A stretch of 64,000 nt of DNA, from positions 75,128,550 through 75,192,549 of the forward strand of contig CM045729.1 in NCBI GenBank assembly GCA_024760905.1. Reading direction: 5' to 3'. The notes beneath the pieces were generated by a model. That model made no database searches and was not told the DNA's origin. It saw nothing but the letters and a program-made list of their open reading frames with translations. How positions within the stretch are numbered: the first letter of the stretch is position 1; every line of letters begins with the position of its first letter. The translations under genes were made by a program, and so were the position numbers. This stretch comes from Plotosus lineatus (lineage: Eukaryota > Chordata > Actinopteri > Siluriformes > Plotosidae). Below are positions 1 through 11,003 of the stretch, piece after piece.

Positions 1-108
1 GAATATTATCTCACCATCAGGACCTACAGAAATGTATAACTAGATATAAATGATTGCTGCCACACATGGGTGTTTAAAACGTAATATTGTCACATATAAA
101 ACATTTTT

Positions 109-451
109 GGGGCAGTGGTGGTCTAGTGGTATAGGGCGCTGGATCACTGATCCAAAGGTTGGGGGTTCGAGTCCCACTCTCCGCAAGGTTGTCACTGTTC
201 CCCCCAGTGCAGTTAACTGGGCTATCAAAGGTCGGCCATGTCTCTCACTGTCTATGTTGTGAGGCATGTAAAAGAACCATTGCTGACTTTCGACAAGAGT
301 AGGCTGCAAAGCCGTCGGCGTGTTTCCGCCCTGTGATGGCCTGGCGAGCTGTCCAGGGTGTACTCTGCCCTTGCCCGGAGATGGCTGGGATGGGCACCAG
401 CCTCCCCGCGACCCTAATTAGGATGAAGCGGTTACAGAAAATGAACTGAAC
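109..451 (+). mobile_element. SINE1, tail A, full length
   Basis: tRNA-derived short retroposon. The head at about 111-180 shows GGTCTAGTGGTATAGGGCG (A-box region) and GGTTCGAGTCC (perfect B-box), so it could recruit RNA polymerase III. The body contains the GGCCATGTCTCTCACTGTC and CCGCCCTGTGATGGCCTGG blocks seen in all copies. The 3' end is tail A (CTAATTAGGATGAAGCGGTT, then a short AACTGAAC end). It is flanked by an 11-bp target duplication, AAAACATTTTT at 98-108 and AAAACGTTTTT at 452-462, with one mismatch. The head resembles tRNA-Glu, which is inference. Confidence 0.9.
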
Positions 452-650
452 AAAACGTTTTTACTGGTCACTTGGAAATGCTATTTAAAAGACTTGAATA
501 CTGATACATAATTTAGGACGTACTGTAGAAAAGTTTCCAATATAAAAAAAAGCATTTTTTTTTTTTAATTGACTAAACAAGTAAAGCGCTGTAGGCCTAC
601 AAACACACATGCGTCATGACTTTAGATGTAGTATTGTGTCATTAGGGTTA

Positions 651-691
651 GTGAGAGAGAGAGAGAGAGTGTGTGTGTGTGTGTGTGTGTG
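651..691. repeat. (GA)n(GT)n compound microsatellite
   Basis: About nine GA units run directly into about eleven GT units. No element boundary is visible at either side. Confidence 0.95.
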
Positions 692-1209
692 CCAGAGATA
701 GTGAAGACTTCTGTATTACTTGCACACATAGACAATACATTGCCGGTGGAATAAGACAATGTTCAAAAAGGGTGAGTGACTTCCTAAATCATGAGTAAGT
801 GTGCATTTTAAAGTAGAGCAATGTCTTTCCCCTTTTCGCCTTCCTCCAGGTTTAAATGCTTCAAATTTACCCTTGCTCCCTATCCCTCATGCGGCTTCAG
901 TGCATCACGTGTTTTTTTTTTTTTTTAAATAAATATTCATCGAATTAAAAAATAAGCAAATTAAGGCATAATGGGGGGAAAGTTAAGGAAAATGCCACAA
1001 AAACAAGGCCAATTATGGGAAAAAACCCTAAACAAACACAAAACAAAAAAAACCCAACCCAAAATCTCCCATCAAAATTAGTCACATTGTTGCATCTGTG
1101 GGTGAACGTGTGTCTGCTCGCGTGAGCGTATGCATGTTTGTTGTCTTCTTCTCATGGAATACCATCTGTATGTGTGTGTGTGTGTGTGTATTTATATTTT
1201 ATTTACATA

Positions 1210-1997
1210 CAGTGATACCTCTGCTCACGAACATAATTGGTTCCCAGAAAGTGTGTGTAAGGCGAAAAGTTCGTCTTCCGAACATGTATTTCCCATAAGA
1301 AACCATTAAAATGAGAATAATCCGTTCCCAGGTCCCCATAAAACATAATTTTCTACTAAATAAGCCTTAAAATTACACAAAAATATACCTTATTTTATGT
1401 ATAATAAATGTCTATTGTATTGTAATTAAAGAAATAAACTGTACTGTATAATAAAGTCGTTTTATTTACCTTTGTGATGGTAGTTGACGGCTTGATGGAA
1501 TGGAGTGGGAGGAGGAGGGAGGGAGGGACTTACTGTTTGGAAGGAGTGTTTGGAAACGCCTACTGTTTGGAAACGCCCTTAGCCACACACGCACCCTTAA
1601 TAGCTTCCTTGTTCCTAAGGATGGGAGCAATGGTAGACTTAGCGTACTGGTACTGGGACGCTGAGTCACACAAACGCACACCTCGTTCGTGTTATTCAAT
1701 GATCTCCGCCTGTGGTGGGGTCTTTTTCGGTCCCATAATAGCAAAAGTACACTCAATATGGTCCAAAATGTCTAGCAAACACAAACCACTTCCGCACTCA
1801 AAGAAAGGGGGTGACGAACTGTGACGCCATGAGCGTGCGTCAGCTTCTCGTGGCCGCCACCGTGGCGCTGTTCGACCGCGTGGTTTGATTCGTCCGCCGA
1901 AAACTAGTTCGTCAGCAGAGACAATATGCTCGCGAATTTAATGTTCTTGAGGCGAAATGTTCGTGAGCTTAAGCGTTCGTCAGCGGAGGTTTTACTG
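1210..1997 (-). mobile_element. P1 pogo/Tigger-like element, copy 1
   Basis: A 788-bp non-autonomous DNA transposon flanked by TA on both sides. The ends are imperfect inverted repeats, CAGTGATACCTCTGCTCACG at left and the complement of CGTCAGCGGAGGTTTTACTG at right. TA duplication and CAGT ends fit the pogo/Tigger branch of Tc1/mariner. It closely matches the copies at 27707 and 33549. It holds only the N-terminal piece of a transposase on the minus strand and no catalytic DDD/E domain. Confidence 0.85.
1560..1736 (-). pseudogene. Broken pogo transposase N-terminus in P1 copy 1
   Basis: Minus-strand reading starts MGPKKTPPQAEIIE and then meets an in-frame TAA where copies 2 and 3 have a lysine codon. 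After the stop the frame continues like the other copies, including the YAKSTIAPILKNKEAIK stretch. This resembles the psq/CENP-B-type helix-turn-helix that opens Tigger transposases. No catalytic domain follows, so the piece has no transposase activity of its own. Confidence 0.75.
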
Positions 1998-2183
1998 TAT
2001 TATGTTATTTTTAACAATAAGCTTTTATAGTATTGAATATGTATTTATTGATGTTATATACGCATATACATATATGTATACATCAGTCAAGTGGGGAGGT
2101 TGGGGGGTGATCCTACTTCATGGATTTCAATGGTCGTGTGGGGATCTCGGTCCCAATTAACCACGGAAAATGAGGAATCCCTT

Positions 2184-3819
2184 ATAATTTTGGACTAGTG
2201 GTACACAGTTATTGTTTTCAGAAATTATGCTTTGTTCCAGTTCGAGTCTTGCAAAGAAGGAGCGTGGAATATGGCTGATTGGAAGAACTCTCGAAACAAT
2301 CTCTGGAAGCAAACTTCCTTCAAATCAACAATTGATTTCTGCAGTTTGATATTTTTGATGATTTATGCGGTTTTATATTTTTATGTTAAATTTAACATTC
2401 GATGACTATTTCAGACATTTGCGGAATACTGTATTACAAATAATTTTGGAACTTTGGGATGATTGAGCTACAAGTAAAAATTATTATAATACATCCAAAC
2501 TTTGGCACTATTTTTCTTTTCATGTTATGAACACATTTAAGGGGTATTATATTTAAGGGGTCAATAAAAATTAGAAATTTTATTTTTTTGTGGCACCCTA
2601 GTATGGGCATAAGAGAACTCATTTGTGTTTGTAGAGTCCGTTTGTTCCTAAGAACAAATCCCAGATAAGAAAATTTAGCTGAATGCTAGAAGCTAGGTGA
2701 AAAGTACCATAGTAAGATTTAGAGAAAAGTAATTTATAAGAGCAGTTGAGGAATAAGACGTATTGTTGTCAAGTTGTAGAATCTTCTGAAAGGTGAATAC
2801 ATGTAAACTTCCAATTTTTCAAACCTTACTTCACGGACACTCATACAGCTGCAGTAATCAAAGTCAAGATAATGCTTTCTTTTTCTGATTCCAATCTGGT
2901 CATTCTACAATAATATCTTACATTTATTGAAGACCTTGATATCCAGCATACACTAGGCAAGACTTTGAGACATACAGCATCTAGTGTGCAAGGCAGAAAT
3001 CTTTGATTGTCTTCCAAAGCATGTGGAGATTGAGCTAATTAAATACAACAAGACTTACAAGTCAGCATAATAAAGCTCTACACAGTTTTGTCACAGTATA
3101 GCACCAAATTCATCATATCAAAAGCAACTTGTGCTGTCACAACTATTTAGAGTGACTATAAATAACACACGATATTTGTGCTTTCAACATAGATATTTTT
3201 GGACTTAAATAAATAAATTGTAATTACAACTGCTGACTTCCTGGAGGGCAGACCTTTGAAGTTGATTACTGTTTCTGAAGTGAGCAATTAGGATAGCCAG
3301 ATAAGATTCAGGTCTGTATGCCCTACAGTCTTATTTTAATTAAATTAAATTAATAATTTGATTACTGTTAACTATGCCCTTTAAAAATTGGAATACCATA
3401 AACAGGGAAACTCTGATACATTCTAAACTGTTAATCGGGTTATGGTTATGTATCTTTAAAATATTACAATAGATTTTCATGTTGATGCTTTGAACTGTGA
3501 ACAACATTTTAATAAGTCTAGACATTCAACCAACTATCAAATCAGGTCAAACACAACATTTAATAAAATGTGATGGAATGACAGACATGTCAAGACACAG
3601 TCAATGTGTTTTCTAAAAGTGTGTTGAGAGAATTTCAGAATTTCAAGATCATCCCGGGTTAAAGACACAGTATATTAATAGAATAATTTGTTAAGAAATC
3701 CTCAGAGTATTAAAAAGAGTAGTCTTGTATTTCAGGCAAGGCATATCTGAATGAATTTACCCTAGGATCTATACCATATGATCACAAATATTTTATTATT
3801 ATTATATCATAGATCAGTA
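2184..3819. other. AT-rich sequence without recognised features
   Basis: I see no repeat family, credible coding frame, RNA gene or tandem repeat here. Open frames are short and without recognisable domains. Confidence 0.6.
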
Positions 3820-4660
3820 TATACCGTATTTGACGTGAAAAGGCGTCCAAGGTACTTAAAGTTGGAGTGGCTGGGCGCTTATTAAAATGTTACCAGCGAA
3901 GGGCAAGTGCTTATTCGCATCGAGGTGGAAAACATGAATAATAACAAAACAATAAAAGAGTTTTACTGGCATTTGTATTATTCATTTTGTGGTGTCAACC
4001 AAACCGTTTACGTGACAGCTGAAAATAAACAGAAAACAGCATAAATAAATAAATAAAAAAAAGACCCCTTACTTTTCCCTACTCCGGTGCTGTTCCTTTA
4101 AACATTTTTCCGGAAGTAAAATCGAACCAATCAACAAGAATGTCAACTTTAGCACATGGCACGTTGAACTAATCAACATGATCACAAACAAAAGCACATG
4201 GCCAGGAACTTTAGATCAGATCTTTTCTAGAACAGGTCTTTAAATGTATGAAGTTAGTGAGCAGGAGAATCGGGTGAAAAATACTCGTCATCACTTTCTG
4301 ATAGGTCCATATCTGGCTCATCGCTCCATTCATTCAGAGAATCCCGTAGTTTTGCTATAGCTAATGGTTCATCGGTTGTTGGACATTTACCAAGAGAACA
4401 CCGCAAAATATTTTCCTGTTTTTTAAAGCATGGCAGCACAATCAAATGTGTTTTTACTGATGAACATTATAGACATTCCCCAGTGGCAGGGGTCTTGAAA
4501 TACCGTGTAAATTCACTTTTACAAGCAGTGAATGCCTCATTTTACTGTTACAGAGACTGATCAAATAAAATTGGTAAGTTTGATCTACGATTTTGCTCCC
4601 AGTACACATGGGCGGTTATTAGGCGTAAGATTAAAAAACAATGGGGGGGGGGGGCTTATA
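3820..4660. mobile_element. Element X, unclassified DNA transposon-like repeat
   Basis: The first 140 bases (TATTTGACGTGAAAAGGCG, then GGCGCTTATTAAAATG and GAGGTGGAAAACATGAATAA) recur on the opposite strand at 28702-28818, so this is an interspersed repeat. The right boundary is a guess: GGCGGTTATTAGGCGTAAG near 4611-4629 echoes the left-end GCGCTTATT motif. The TATTTGACGTG start suggests a DNA transposon end, but I could not identify a clear inverted repeat or duplication. Confidence 0.45.
4254..4445 (-). pseudogene. 63-aa acidic frame inside element X, unknown
   Basis: A 63-residue open frame with a cysteine-containing N-terminal half and a very acidic C-terminal half (EWSDEPDMDLSESDDEYF). 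I do not recognise the family. Acidic low-complexity stretches occur in several transposase N-termini, so it may be an exon fragment of the transposase of element X. Its short length and lack of a domain mean it could also be chance. Confidence 0.25.
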
Positions 4661-4687
4661 GGAGCACCCTGCTATACCTGCTATACC

Positions 4688-5020
4688 TCTAGTGGTATAG
4701 GGCGCTGGATCGCTGATCCAAAGGTTGGGGGTTCGAGTCCCACTCTCCACAAGGTTGTCACTGTCCCCCCCCCAGTGCAGCTAACTGGGTTATCAAAGGT
4801 GTGTCATGCCTCTCACTGTCTATGGTGAGAGGCATGCAAAAGAACCATTGCTGACTTTCGTAAAGAGTAGCTGCAAAGTCGTCAACATGTTTCTGTCCCT
4901 TGCTAAAAGGGTTGTGTCAGGAAGGGCATCCGACGTAAAAACCTCTGCCAAATCAAACGTGCGAATTTCGCTGTGGCGACTCCCGAGTAAAAGGGAAAAA
5001 GCCGAAAGGAAGACAGACAG
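4688..5020 (+). mobile_element. SINE1, tail B
   Basis: The head starts at CTAGTGGTATAGGGCGCTGG with an intact GGTTCGAGTCC B-box. The body ends in tail B: CCTTGCTAAAAGGGTTGTGT, GGGCATCCGACGTAAAAACC, TCGCTGTGGCGACTCCCGAG, then GAAGACAGACAG. Only 85 bp separate it from the next SINE1 in the same orientation. Confidence 0.88.
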
Positions 5021-5104
5021 TTTAATATGTGAATGTTTATTTCCTCTTCCCACTAGTTTAAAGCCATTTAGTTCACTATTAGTAGCAGTTATATTACTTC
5101 CAGA

Positions 5105-5552
5105 GTAGTGGTGGCCTGGTGATAAGGTGCTGGATTACTACTCCCAAGGTCAGAAGATCGTACTGATCTGAATTTCATAGGTTCAAGCCCCACTATCATC
5201 GAGTACCACAATGCAGATAACTGGATTATCAAAGGTCGGCCGTGTCTCTCACTGTCTATGGTGAGAGGCATGTAAAGTAACTATTGCTTACTTTCCGTCA
5301 AGAGTAGCTGCATAGTTGTTAGTATGTTTCTGCCCTGCGAAGGTCTTGTGAGCCATCAAGGGTGTACTCTGCCCTCGAGGGTAGAGTACGCCCTTGACAG
5401 CTCACGAGGCCATCACATAGCTGTTAGCGTGTTTCTGCAATGCAAAGGCCTTGTGATCTGTCAAGGGTGTACTCTGCCCTCGCCCAGAATTGACTAAGAT
5501 GGCCGCCAGCCTCCCCGCAACTCTAATTAGGATCAAGCGGTTCAGAAAATGA
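5105..5552 (+). mobile_element. SINE1, tail A, diverged, with internal inverted duplication
   Basis: Diverged SINE1 copy with head GTGGTGGCCTGGTGATAAGG and a tail A ending AATTAGGATCAAGCGGTTC. It is about 100 bp longer than a normal copy because part of the body is repeated, first inverted (5335-5416) and then direct (GCTGTTAGCGTGTTTCTGC, second occurrence at about 5421). Confidence 0.8.
5335..5416. repeat. Spacer-less inverted repeat inside a SINE1
   Basis: GTGAGCCATCAAGGGTGTAC followed by TCTGCCCTC meets its near-complement GAGGGTAGAGTACGCCC followed by TTGACAGCTCAC. The centre is the CTCGAG at 5374-5379. Arms of about 29 nt (5348-5376 and 5377-5405) have few mismatches and extend more weakly to about 40 nt. 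A replication template switch is the likely origin. Confidence 0.85.
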
Positions 5553-5688
5553 ATTAATATATAATGACAAAATAAAGAATAAAACAATTAGATAGATTGT
5601 ATTTGTTGCACACTTAAACATTTGGTAAAATCAAACTGTAAAAATTCAATATGACATCTCATAGCTAAGTTGAAATTAATAGTATTTA

Positions 5689-6779
5689 CAGACGCTCCCC
5701 GACTTACATTTTTAATTGGTTCCGGACGGCGAATATAAGTTGAAAGTGAACGTAAGTTGTTACAGTGACGTATGACGTGTGACGCATGACACTCATACTG
5801 TACTATACATCCATAAATGCCATTACCGTATCTCATAAAACACCCCTAAATCAATTATTATAAACATAACATTGTAAAATAATGTCAAATATATCAAATA
5901 ATACCAACATTAATTTCAAATAAGTTAAATTCAAGCAAAATCATTTAAAATTGATAAATTGTAATCAAATTCACTCATCAAATATCAAATACAGTATCAA
6001 ATATAACCTTTAACATTCTCTATGATGCGATCTTTCCGCTTGTAAATGGTTCCGATGGTCGACGGATGGTCACTTTACATGAAGCTGAGCTGAGCCACAT
6101 TACATGAAGCTGAGCCGACTCACTTTACATGAAGCTTAAAACAGCCAATCAACGCTTACAATATGTGAGGCGCTCAATACCGAAAGTAGTGCACTTGCTG
6201 AAAGTAGTTTACTTGCTTGAAACAAAGCGCGGGTTATATGGACTTCCGGTCTTTAAAGTGAGCAATGGCGCCATTGAACTCGTTTAGTACTCAGCCTGCA
6301 CTGATGTGAATCAGCAGCAGAGCAGAGAGTCTCTTTCTTTTCTGGATTCGGGTTTTCATTCATTTTACAACTCTCTTTGCTTAACGGAGTATGCATGGTA
6401 GGTTGCGCCGATCCGAGCAGATAGTTAATTTATCTCTGTGTATGAGACTTGCACCCATGCTAGTAGGGTTATGCTTCTGACCAACCATATTTGGTTCGGG
6501 TTACAAAAGTCCACAAAACAGTGTAACCACAAAGATCACAGAGACAACGTCTTAACACAAGAGTAACACGCTATATAACTGAACTGGGAAGAAGGAGGGG
6601 CACGTTTAGTCTGTCGTTTGTAAACAATGTACGCAGCGTCATGATGTCATTGCATCATTATGTCAGCGTACTACGTAGGTACGTCTAAACTCAAAATTTT
6701 ACTTTTTTTTTTTTTTTGGAAAGAAAAACGTAAAATCGAAAAAACGTAAAACGGATGAACTTAAGTCGGGGAGCATCTG
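5689..6779. mobile_element. P6 pogo/Tigger-like element, copy 1
   Basis: A 1091-bp element flanked by TA. Left end CAGACGCTCCCCGACTTAC; right end is the complement, with CTTAAGTCGGGGAGCATCTG. A minus-strand stretch near 6020-6075 matches the transposase fragment in the copy at 37337 (complement of CATCGGAACCATTTACAAGC). The GAAGCTTAAAACAGCCAATC region recurs at 55200. Confidence 0.82.
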
Positions 6780-6894
6780 TATACACAAACTGTAAAAAGA
6801 ATTCCTCAGGTTTGATACTAGAGAGCTATGCTGTAATAAGAAAACCACTTTATAGTGAGGCTATTTGGAATTAAAGGATTGAACTCTTGAGAAA

Positions 6895-7300
6895 GGGAAA
6901 TAGGTCATGTGGTCAGATGAGTCCAGATTTATCCTATTCCAGAGCAATCAAAATTAAAAGGGAAATGCTTGAAGTGATGTACTTATTATACATAGTGGCC
7001 ACTGTACATGCCTTCAGAGGTGTTATGATCTGGGGTTGATTTAACTGGTCAGGTAGAAGCTCAGCAACATGTGACATGCATATTGAATGATCAGGTTATT
7101 CCATCAATTAAGTATTTTCTTCCATGATGGCCTTGTTATGAAATGCTTGCTTAGATTGAGCAAAAGTGGTTCTGGAATTATGAGGAATCATTTCATGCAT
7201 GAGCTGGAACCACAGAGAGCTTATCTTAACCATACCTATTCCGTTGATCATTGGGCTCGATAAAATATTACAGAGTGAGACCTTTTTTGGCCCAGATATT
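6895..7300 (+). pseudogene. Tc1-like transposase remnant
   Basis: Decayed sense-strand transposase. Recognisable pieces are TGGTCAGATGAGTCCAGATT (the W-S-D-E-S segment of Tc1 transposases), GTTATGATCTGGGGTTG, GAATGATCAGGTTATTCC and, at the 3' end, GAGTGAGACCTTTTTTGGCC, which resembles the terminal region of a common fish Tc1 family. Many frameshifts and stops make it non-functional. The 5' part and both inverted repeats are missing. Confidence 0.75.
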
Positions 7301-8265
7301 GTATTTCATATGTAACAAATAAGCACTGTACACATATGCATGCCAAATTACCTTTCTTGCATGAGAAATTACAAAATAAACAACCAAACTGATTAAATTA
7401 AGTAATAAATAAACAAATTACACCTCTTAGAGCCAGCATGATGAACATTAGAGGTCATCAAAAAGTCTTTTAAAGAAAAGAACGTGAGCTAATTAAAGAA
7501 AAATGTATTTTTTCACTTGCATAATTTCACAATTTAAAAACTGAAAATAGTCTACTGATAATGCAAGACTCAGCTTTAAAGCTTATTGTTTACTACGGCA
7601 CTGCAGAAGCCATATCTGAGCCAAAAACCTGCTTGATCTGCAAACACCAGCTTTTGCCCTTGTACACACTACCACATATTAAAAATTAATATGGCACGTC
7701 TGTTTATTGATTTGTTAGCCATTTACTAGTTTTGCTTTGATGTCTTCCTAATACCACTTCATGGAAGATCATGGATAAAATTATGGAGGCTTTGTGCATA
7801 AGCGTCTTGTTTAAGGGGATTACTGAGACTGCACTTGAATTATCTTTTTTATTCCCCTTTGCATAAACAGGATTAGCCCTCTCGGCTTTTTCCCCTAAAC
7901 CAGCTAAAAAAAATCTCAACTACCTTTGATTTCATATCACAGTGTAAACTCTCTTTATCCTTTAAAAAGGAAGGGAGTTAAGAAAGTTGCAGTAATGCTG
8001 TTTTTAAAATAATCAAATATTATGGCCAGGGTGGAGATGTTGAATAATTCCACTGTAAAGGAATTTTTGATTGAAAGATGCTGATTTATTTTCACAAGTT
8101 TGTCTGCTGGCAATTTTTTTTTTACCATTTTGTCAGTCCTCACTTTGGCTTTTGAGAGTGAAGGTTATTAAGGAGTAAACTAAAAGCACAACAGTATTTG
8201 TGCACAAATGGCATGCAGACTTCAAAAAGGCCCAGTTATTTAAGAATAGAGAGCTGAAAGCAGTA
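7301..8265. other. Sequence without recognised features
   Basis: AT-rich and apparently single copy within the window. Two minus-strand frames of 71 and 62 codons (7704-7919, 7955-8143) show no domain, and I do not regard them as genes. Confidence 0.55.
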
Positions 8266-9126
8266 CAGTGGTACCTCACCTTACGATAATCCAGGCAAAC
8301 GAAAAATCCAGGTTACGAAAAACATTTTCCAAAATTTTTTGTCTCTGTATACGAAACAAGTTCTTACGAAAGGCGCCATTCAAACATTCAAACGCGCTAT
8401 TCAAACATTCAAACACGCCATTCAAACATTCAACCAATGCACGAGTTGCTCTCCCATAACTATCTTCCAACATTCCACCCCACTGACCTCCCATTGGCTA
8501 ATAGGGATGACAGAGCGCCCTCCCATTGGCTATCTCCCAACATCCCACCCCACTGGCCTCCCATTGGCTAGGAGGGATGACACAGCTCCCTCCCATTGGC
8601 TATCTCCCAACATCCAGACCCGCTGGCCTCCCATTGACTAGGAGGGATGAAGCAGCTCCCTTCCCTTGGCTATTATGGAACTGCATCTCCCATAATGCTT
8701 TTTGTGTAAAGGACAGAGTTATTGTTGTTTCATGAGATTTTTGAGTGTGCTCATTGCTTTTAATCTTCCATAAGGATTTGTAAGATTATAACTCTGCTAA
8801 GAAAACATGGTCAACACACGCACACACACATACGTGCGCACGTGTGGGTTCCGGTGTGAGTGAAAAGAAGAAGCGGGCTTGTGGCATGCGGTTGAGTGAT
8901 ATCGCAAAGGAATATGGCCAAACCCGTCTACCATTGGTACGATATTGAAACAGAAGGAGGTCTTAAAAGGTATGCTTTTATACTTTTTAAAGGGTTTAGG
9001 GGGTAGTATTGGGGGCCTTGGAACGAATCACACGTTTTACATGTAAAATGCGATTCAACTTACGAAAAATCCAGGTTGAGAAAAAGGCTCTGAAACGGAT
9101 TAATTTTGTAAGATGAGGTACCACTG
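8266..9126 (+). mobile_element. P7 pogo/Tigger-like element, copy 1
   Basis: An 861-bp element flanked by TA. Left end CAGTGGTACCTCACCTTACG; right end the complement (GATGAGGTACCACTG). Inside lie a CCAAT-box-rich tandem array (8451-8680) and, at about 8862-8980, a degenerate transposase N-terminus whose plus strand reads like MRLSDIAKEY and TIGTILKQKE with a frameshift between them. The second copy is at 18847. Confidence 0.85.
8451..8680. repeat. 70-bp tandem repeat with inverted CCAAT boxes
   Basis: Three units of 70 bp (8451-8520, 8521-8590, 8591-8660) and a partial fourth. Each unit holds TCCCATTGGCT one or two times, and ATTGG is the complement of a CCAAT box. The array lies upstream of the transposase fragment of P7, where a promoter would be expected. 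Confidence 0.85.
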
Positions 9127-9284
9127 TACTAGTATATAACATATATTTTAAAATATTTTATTCATTTAAAAAAAAAATAAGCCATGCTTACTCAAAGCAA
9201 CTTATAACAGCTAAGGCAAAGATAAAATAGCAGAGTGCAGGAAAAAATAAAATGACTGAATCAATTAGGTGATTAAAGCAGCAT

Positions 9285-9850
9285 CCCTGCATCAGTACCT
9301 TGTGAAAACACCTTTCACTTCGATTGCACCCCTGAACTTGTGCGATAATTCACTATCATTTCACACATCTAGACTGTATAAAATTTGTCTACTCTTCCTT
9401 ACAGAAATGTTAAACTCAGTTGAATTGGATGGTGACCACTTATGAACTGCAATCTTAAACTTAGTCCATGGATTTTCAATAGGGTTTCAATCAAAAAATA
9501 AAATTCACCTTTTATTCTTCAGCCATTGTGTGGTCAGCTTTGCTGTGAGATTCAGGTCATTTTTATACTGGAAGGTGTTCCATCTTTTGAGCAAAGGGCA
9601 TTGGAGAATGTGGTATTTGCTCCATCCATTTTCATTCTATTTTGCCAAATACCCGGTACCTATTGCAGAGAAACAGCCCATACAAAAGGTGTTACAACCT
9701 CCATAGTTTACTGTGGGTGTGGTGTATTTTGGATGGTATTCTGTATTGGTTTTTGCCAGACATACCATTTGGCATTAAGTGCCAGTACTCTCATCTGCCC
9801 ATAATATGTTTTAATATTTGGCCTCAGAATTTTTAAGGAGACTTGATATG
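9285..9850 (-). pseudogene. Tc1-like transposase remnant (Tc1-C)
   Basis: On the plus strand this reads as the antisense of a Tc1 transposase: GTACCTTGTGAAAACACC at its downstream end, then TTCAATAGGGTTTCAATC, TGCTCCATCCATTTTC and AGTTTACTGTGGGTGTGG (antisense of the P-T-V-K-H-G-G segment). It is saturated with stops. It repeats a part of the transposase that is also present at 10080-10255, so it is a separate copy from Tc1-A. Confidence 0.65.
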
Positions 9851-10255
9851 GCCTTTCTCAAGGGGTGTTTTTTTTTTTTCCTCAACTCTGCAACATGGAA
9901 TTAAAATGCAAATTAAGTTGTCAGTCAATTTAGACAACATGCCAACAACTTTGAAAATATGAAATATTTGTTATTGTAAACAAGAAATTCTACTACTACT
10001 TAAAAATCCTGTATAAAACCACATTTTGCAGAAAATACAGCTGCACGTCGCTTAGACTATGTCGCTATGAGTTTGGCATATTTAGACAATTGTCATGAAC
10101 TGTCGGTAGTGAAACACAATTACCATAGCACGATACTCTCCCAATATGCTCATTGTGGGGATGGTGTTCATGGGGTGAAGAATGAAAGGTGTTTGATGTT
10201 CACCAGGGAGAATGTTTGTCTTGATGGCCAAATATTTTAGTGTCATCTGTCCAGA

Positions 10256-10288
10256 GGACAGACAGACAGACAGACAAACATATATACA

Positions 10289-10329
<41 letters not shown>
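10256..10329. repeat. (ACAG)n tetranucleotide repeat
   Basis: GACA/ACAG units interrupted by AAACATATATACAAG. It lies inside the Tc1-A transposase remnant. Confidence 0.95.
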
Positions 10330-10331
<2 letters not shown>

Positions 10332-10639
10332 TAGATAAATAAATTAAGGCAGTTGTCACTTTGTAAGCAGTGACTATTTCTATGGCTATCTTTCATATAG
10401 CCCAGTCCTGTGGCGTGTGGACAGATACATCGTTCCTTTACGGCTACTCCCGGCCTCTTTGTTGCCTCTCTGATTACTGCATTTCTTGCATAGTCTTTGA
10501 GTTTTGATGTTCTGATGTGGTGCCATATTTTTTATTTTGTGATAATGGATTTAATGATGCTTTCTGTAATATTTAAGGTTTGGGGTGTTTTTGTATAACC
10601 CTACTTTTCCACAACTTTGTCACTGTTCCGTTTGGAGAA

Positions 10640-11003
10640 GAGGGCAGTGGTGGAGGAGGGCAGTGGTGGTCTAGTGGTATAGGGCACTGGATCGCTGATC
10701 CAAAGGTTGGGGGTTCGAGTCCCACTCTCCACAAGGTTGTCACTGTCCTCCCCAGTGCAGCTAACTGGGTTATCAAAGGCCGGCCATGTCTCTCATTGTC
10801 TACGGTGTGAGGCATGTAAAAGAACCATTGCTGACTTTTGACAAGAGTAGGCTGCAAAGCCGTTGGCGTGTTTCCACCCTGCGATGGCCTGGCGAGCTGT
10901 CCAGGGTGTACTCTGCGCTCGCCCGAAGTTGGCTGGGATGGGCGCCAGCCTCCCCGCGACCCTAACTATGATTAATCGGTTACAGAAAATGAACTGAACG
11001 GAA
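10640..11003 (+). mobile_element. SINE1, tail A, with perfect 12-bp target duplication
   Basis: Complete SINE1. CCGTTTGGAGAA occurs at 10628-10639 and again at 11004-11015, so the insertion site in the Tc1-A transposase is exact. The 5' end has a short extra GAGGGCAGTGGTGGAG duplication of the head. Confidence 0.93.

Larger units (their letters stand above)
868..2183. mobile_element. P2 pogo/Tigger-like element, interrupted by P1
   Basis: Degenerate copy of family P2, recognised by comparison with the cleaner copies at 30064 and 33314. Shared blocks are GGCTTCAGTGCATC, AATGCCACAAAAACAAGGCC, the A-rich AACCCAAAAT stretch, and CCCAATTAACCACGGAAAAT near the right end. Both termini have decayed. 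A complete P1 element sits inside at 1210-1997, so P2 is the older insertion. Confidence 0.75.

Noticed and set aside
111..180. Possible tRNA genes at SINE heads
   Set aside because: A- and B-boxes are present, but the sequences do not fold into full cloverleafs with a matched acceptor stem and are followed by the SINE body. They are SINE promoters.
4254..4445. Acidic 63-aa frame as an independent host gene
   Set aside because: It lies within repeat element X and has no domain I recognise. I kept it only as a low-confidence element fragment.
10256..10329. CRISPR-like regular repeats
   Set aside because: The unit is 4 bp with no unique spacers, in eukaryotic DNA. It is a microsatellite.
10082..10396. 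104-codon minus-strand frame
   Set aside because: It is decayed Tc1-A transposase mixed with the (ACAG)n repeat. Only the middle resembles transposase, in a broken frame.
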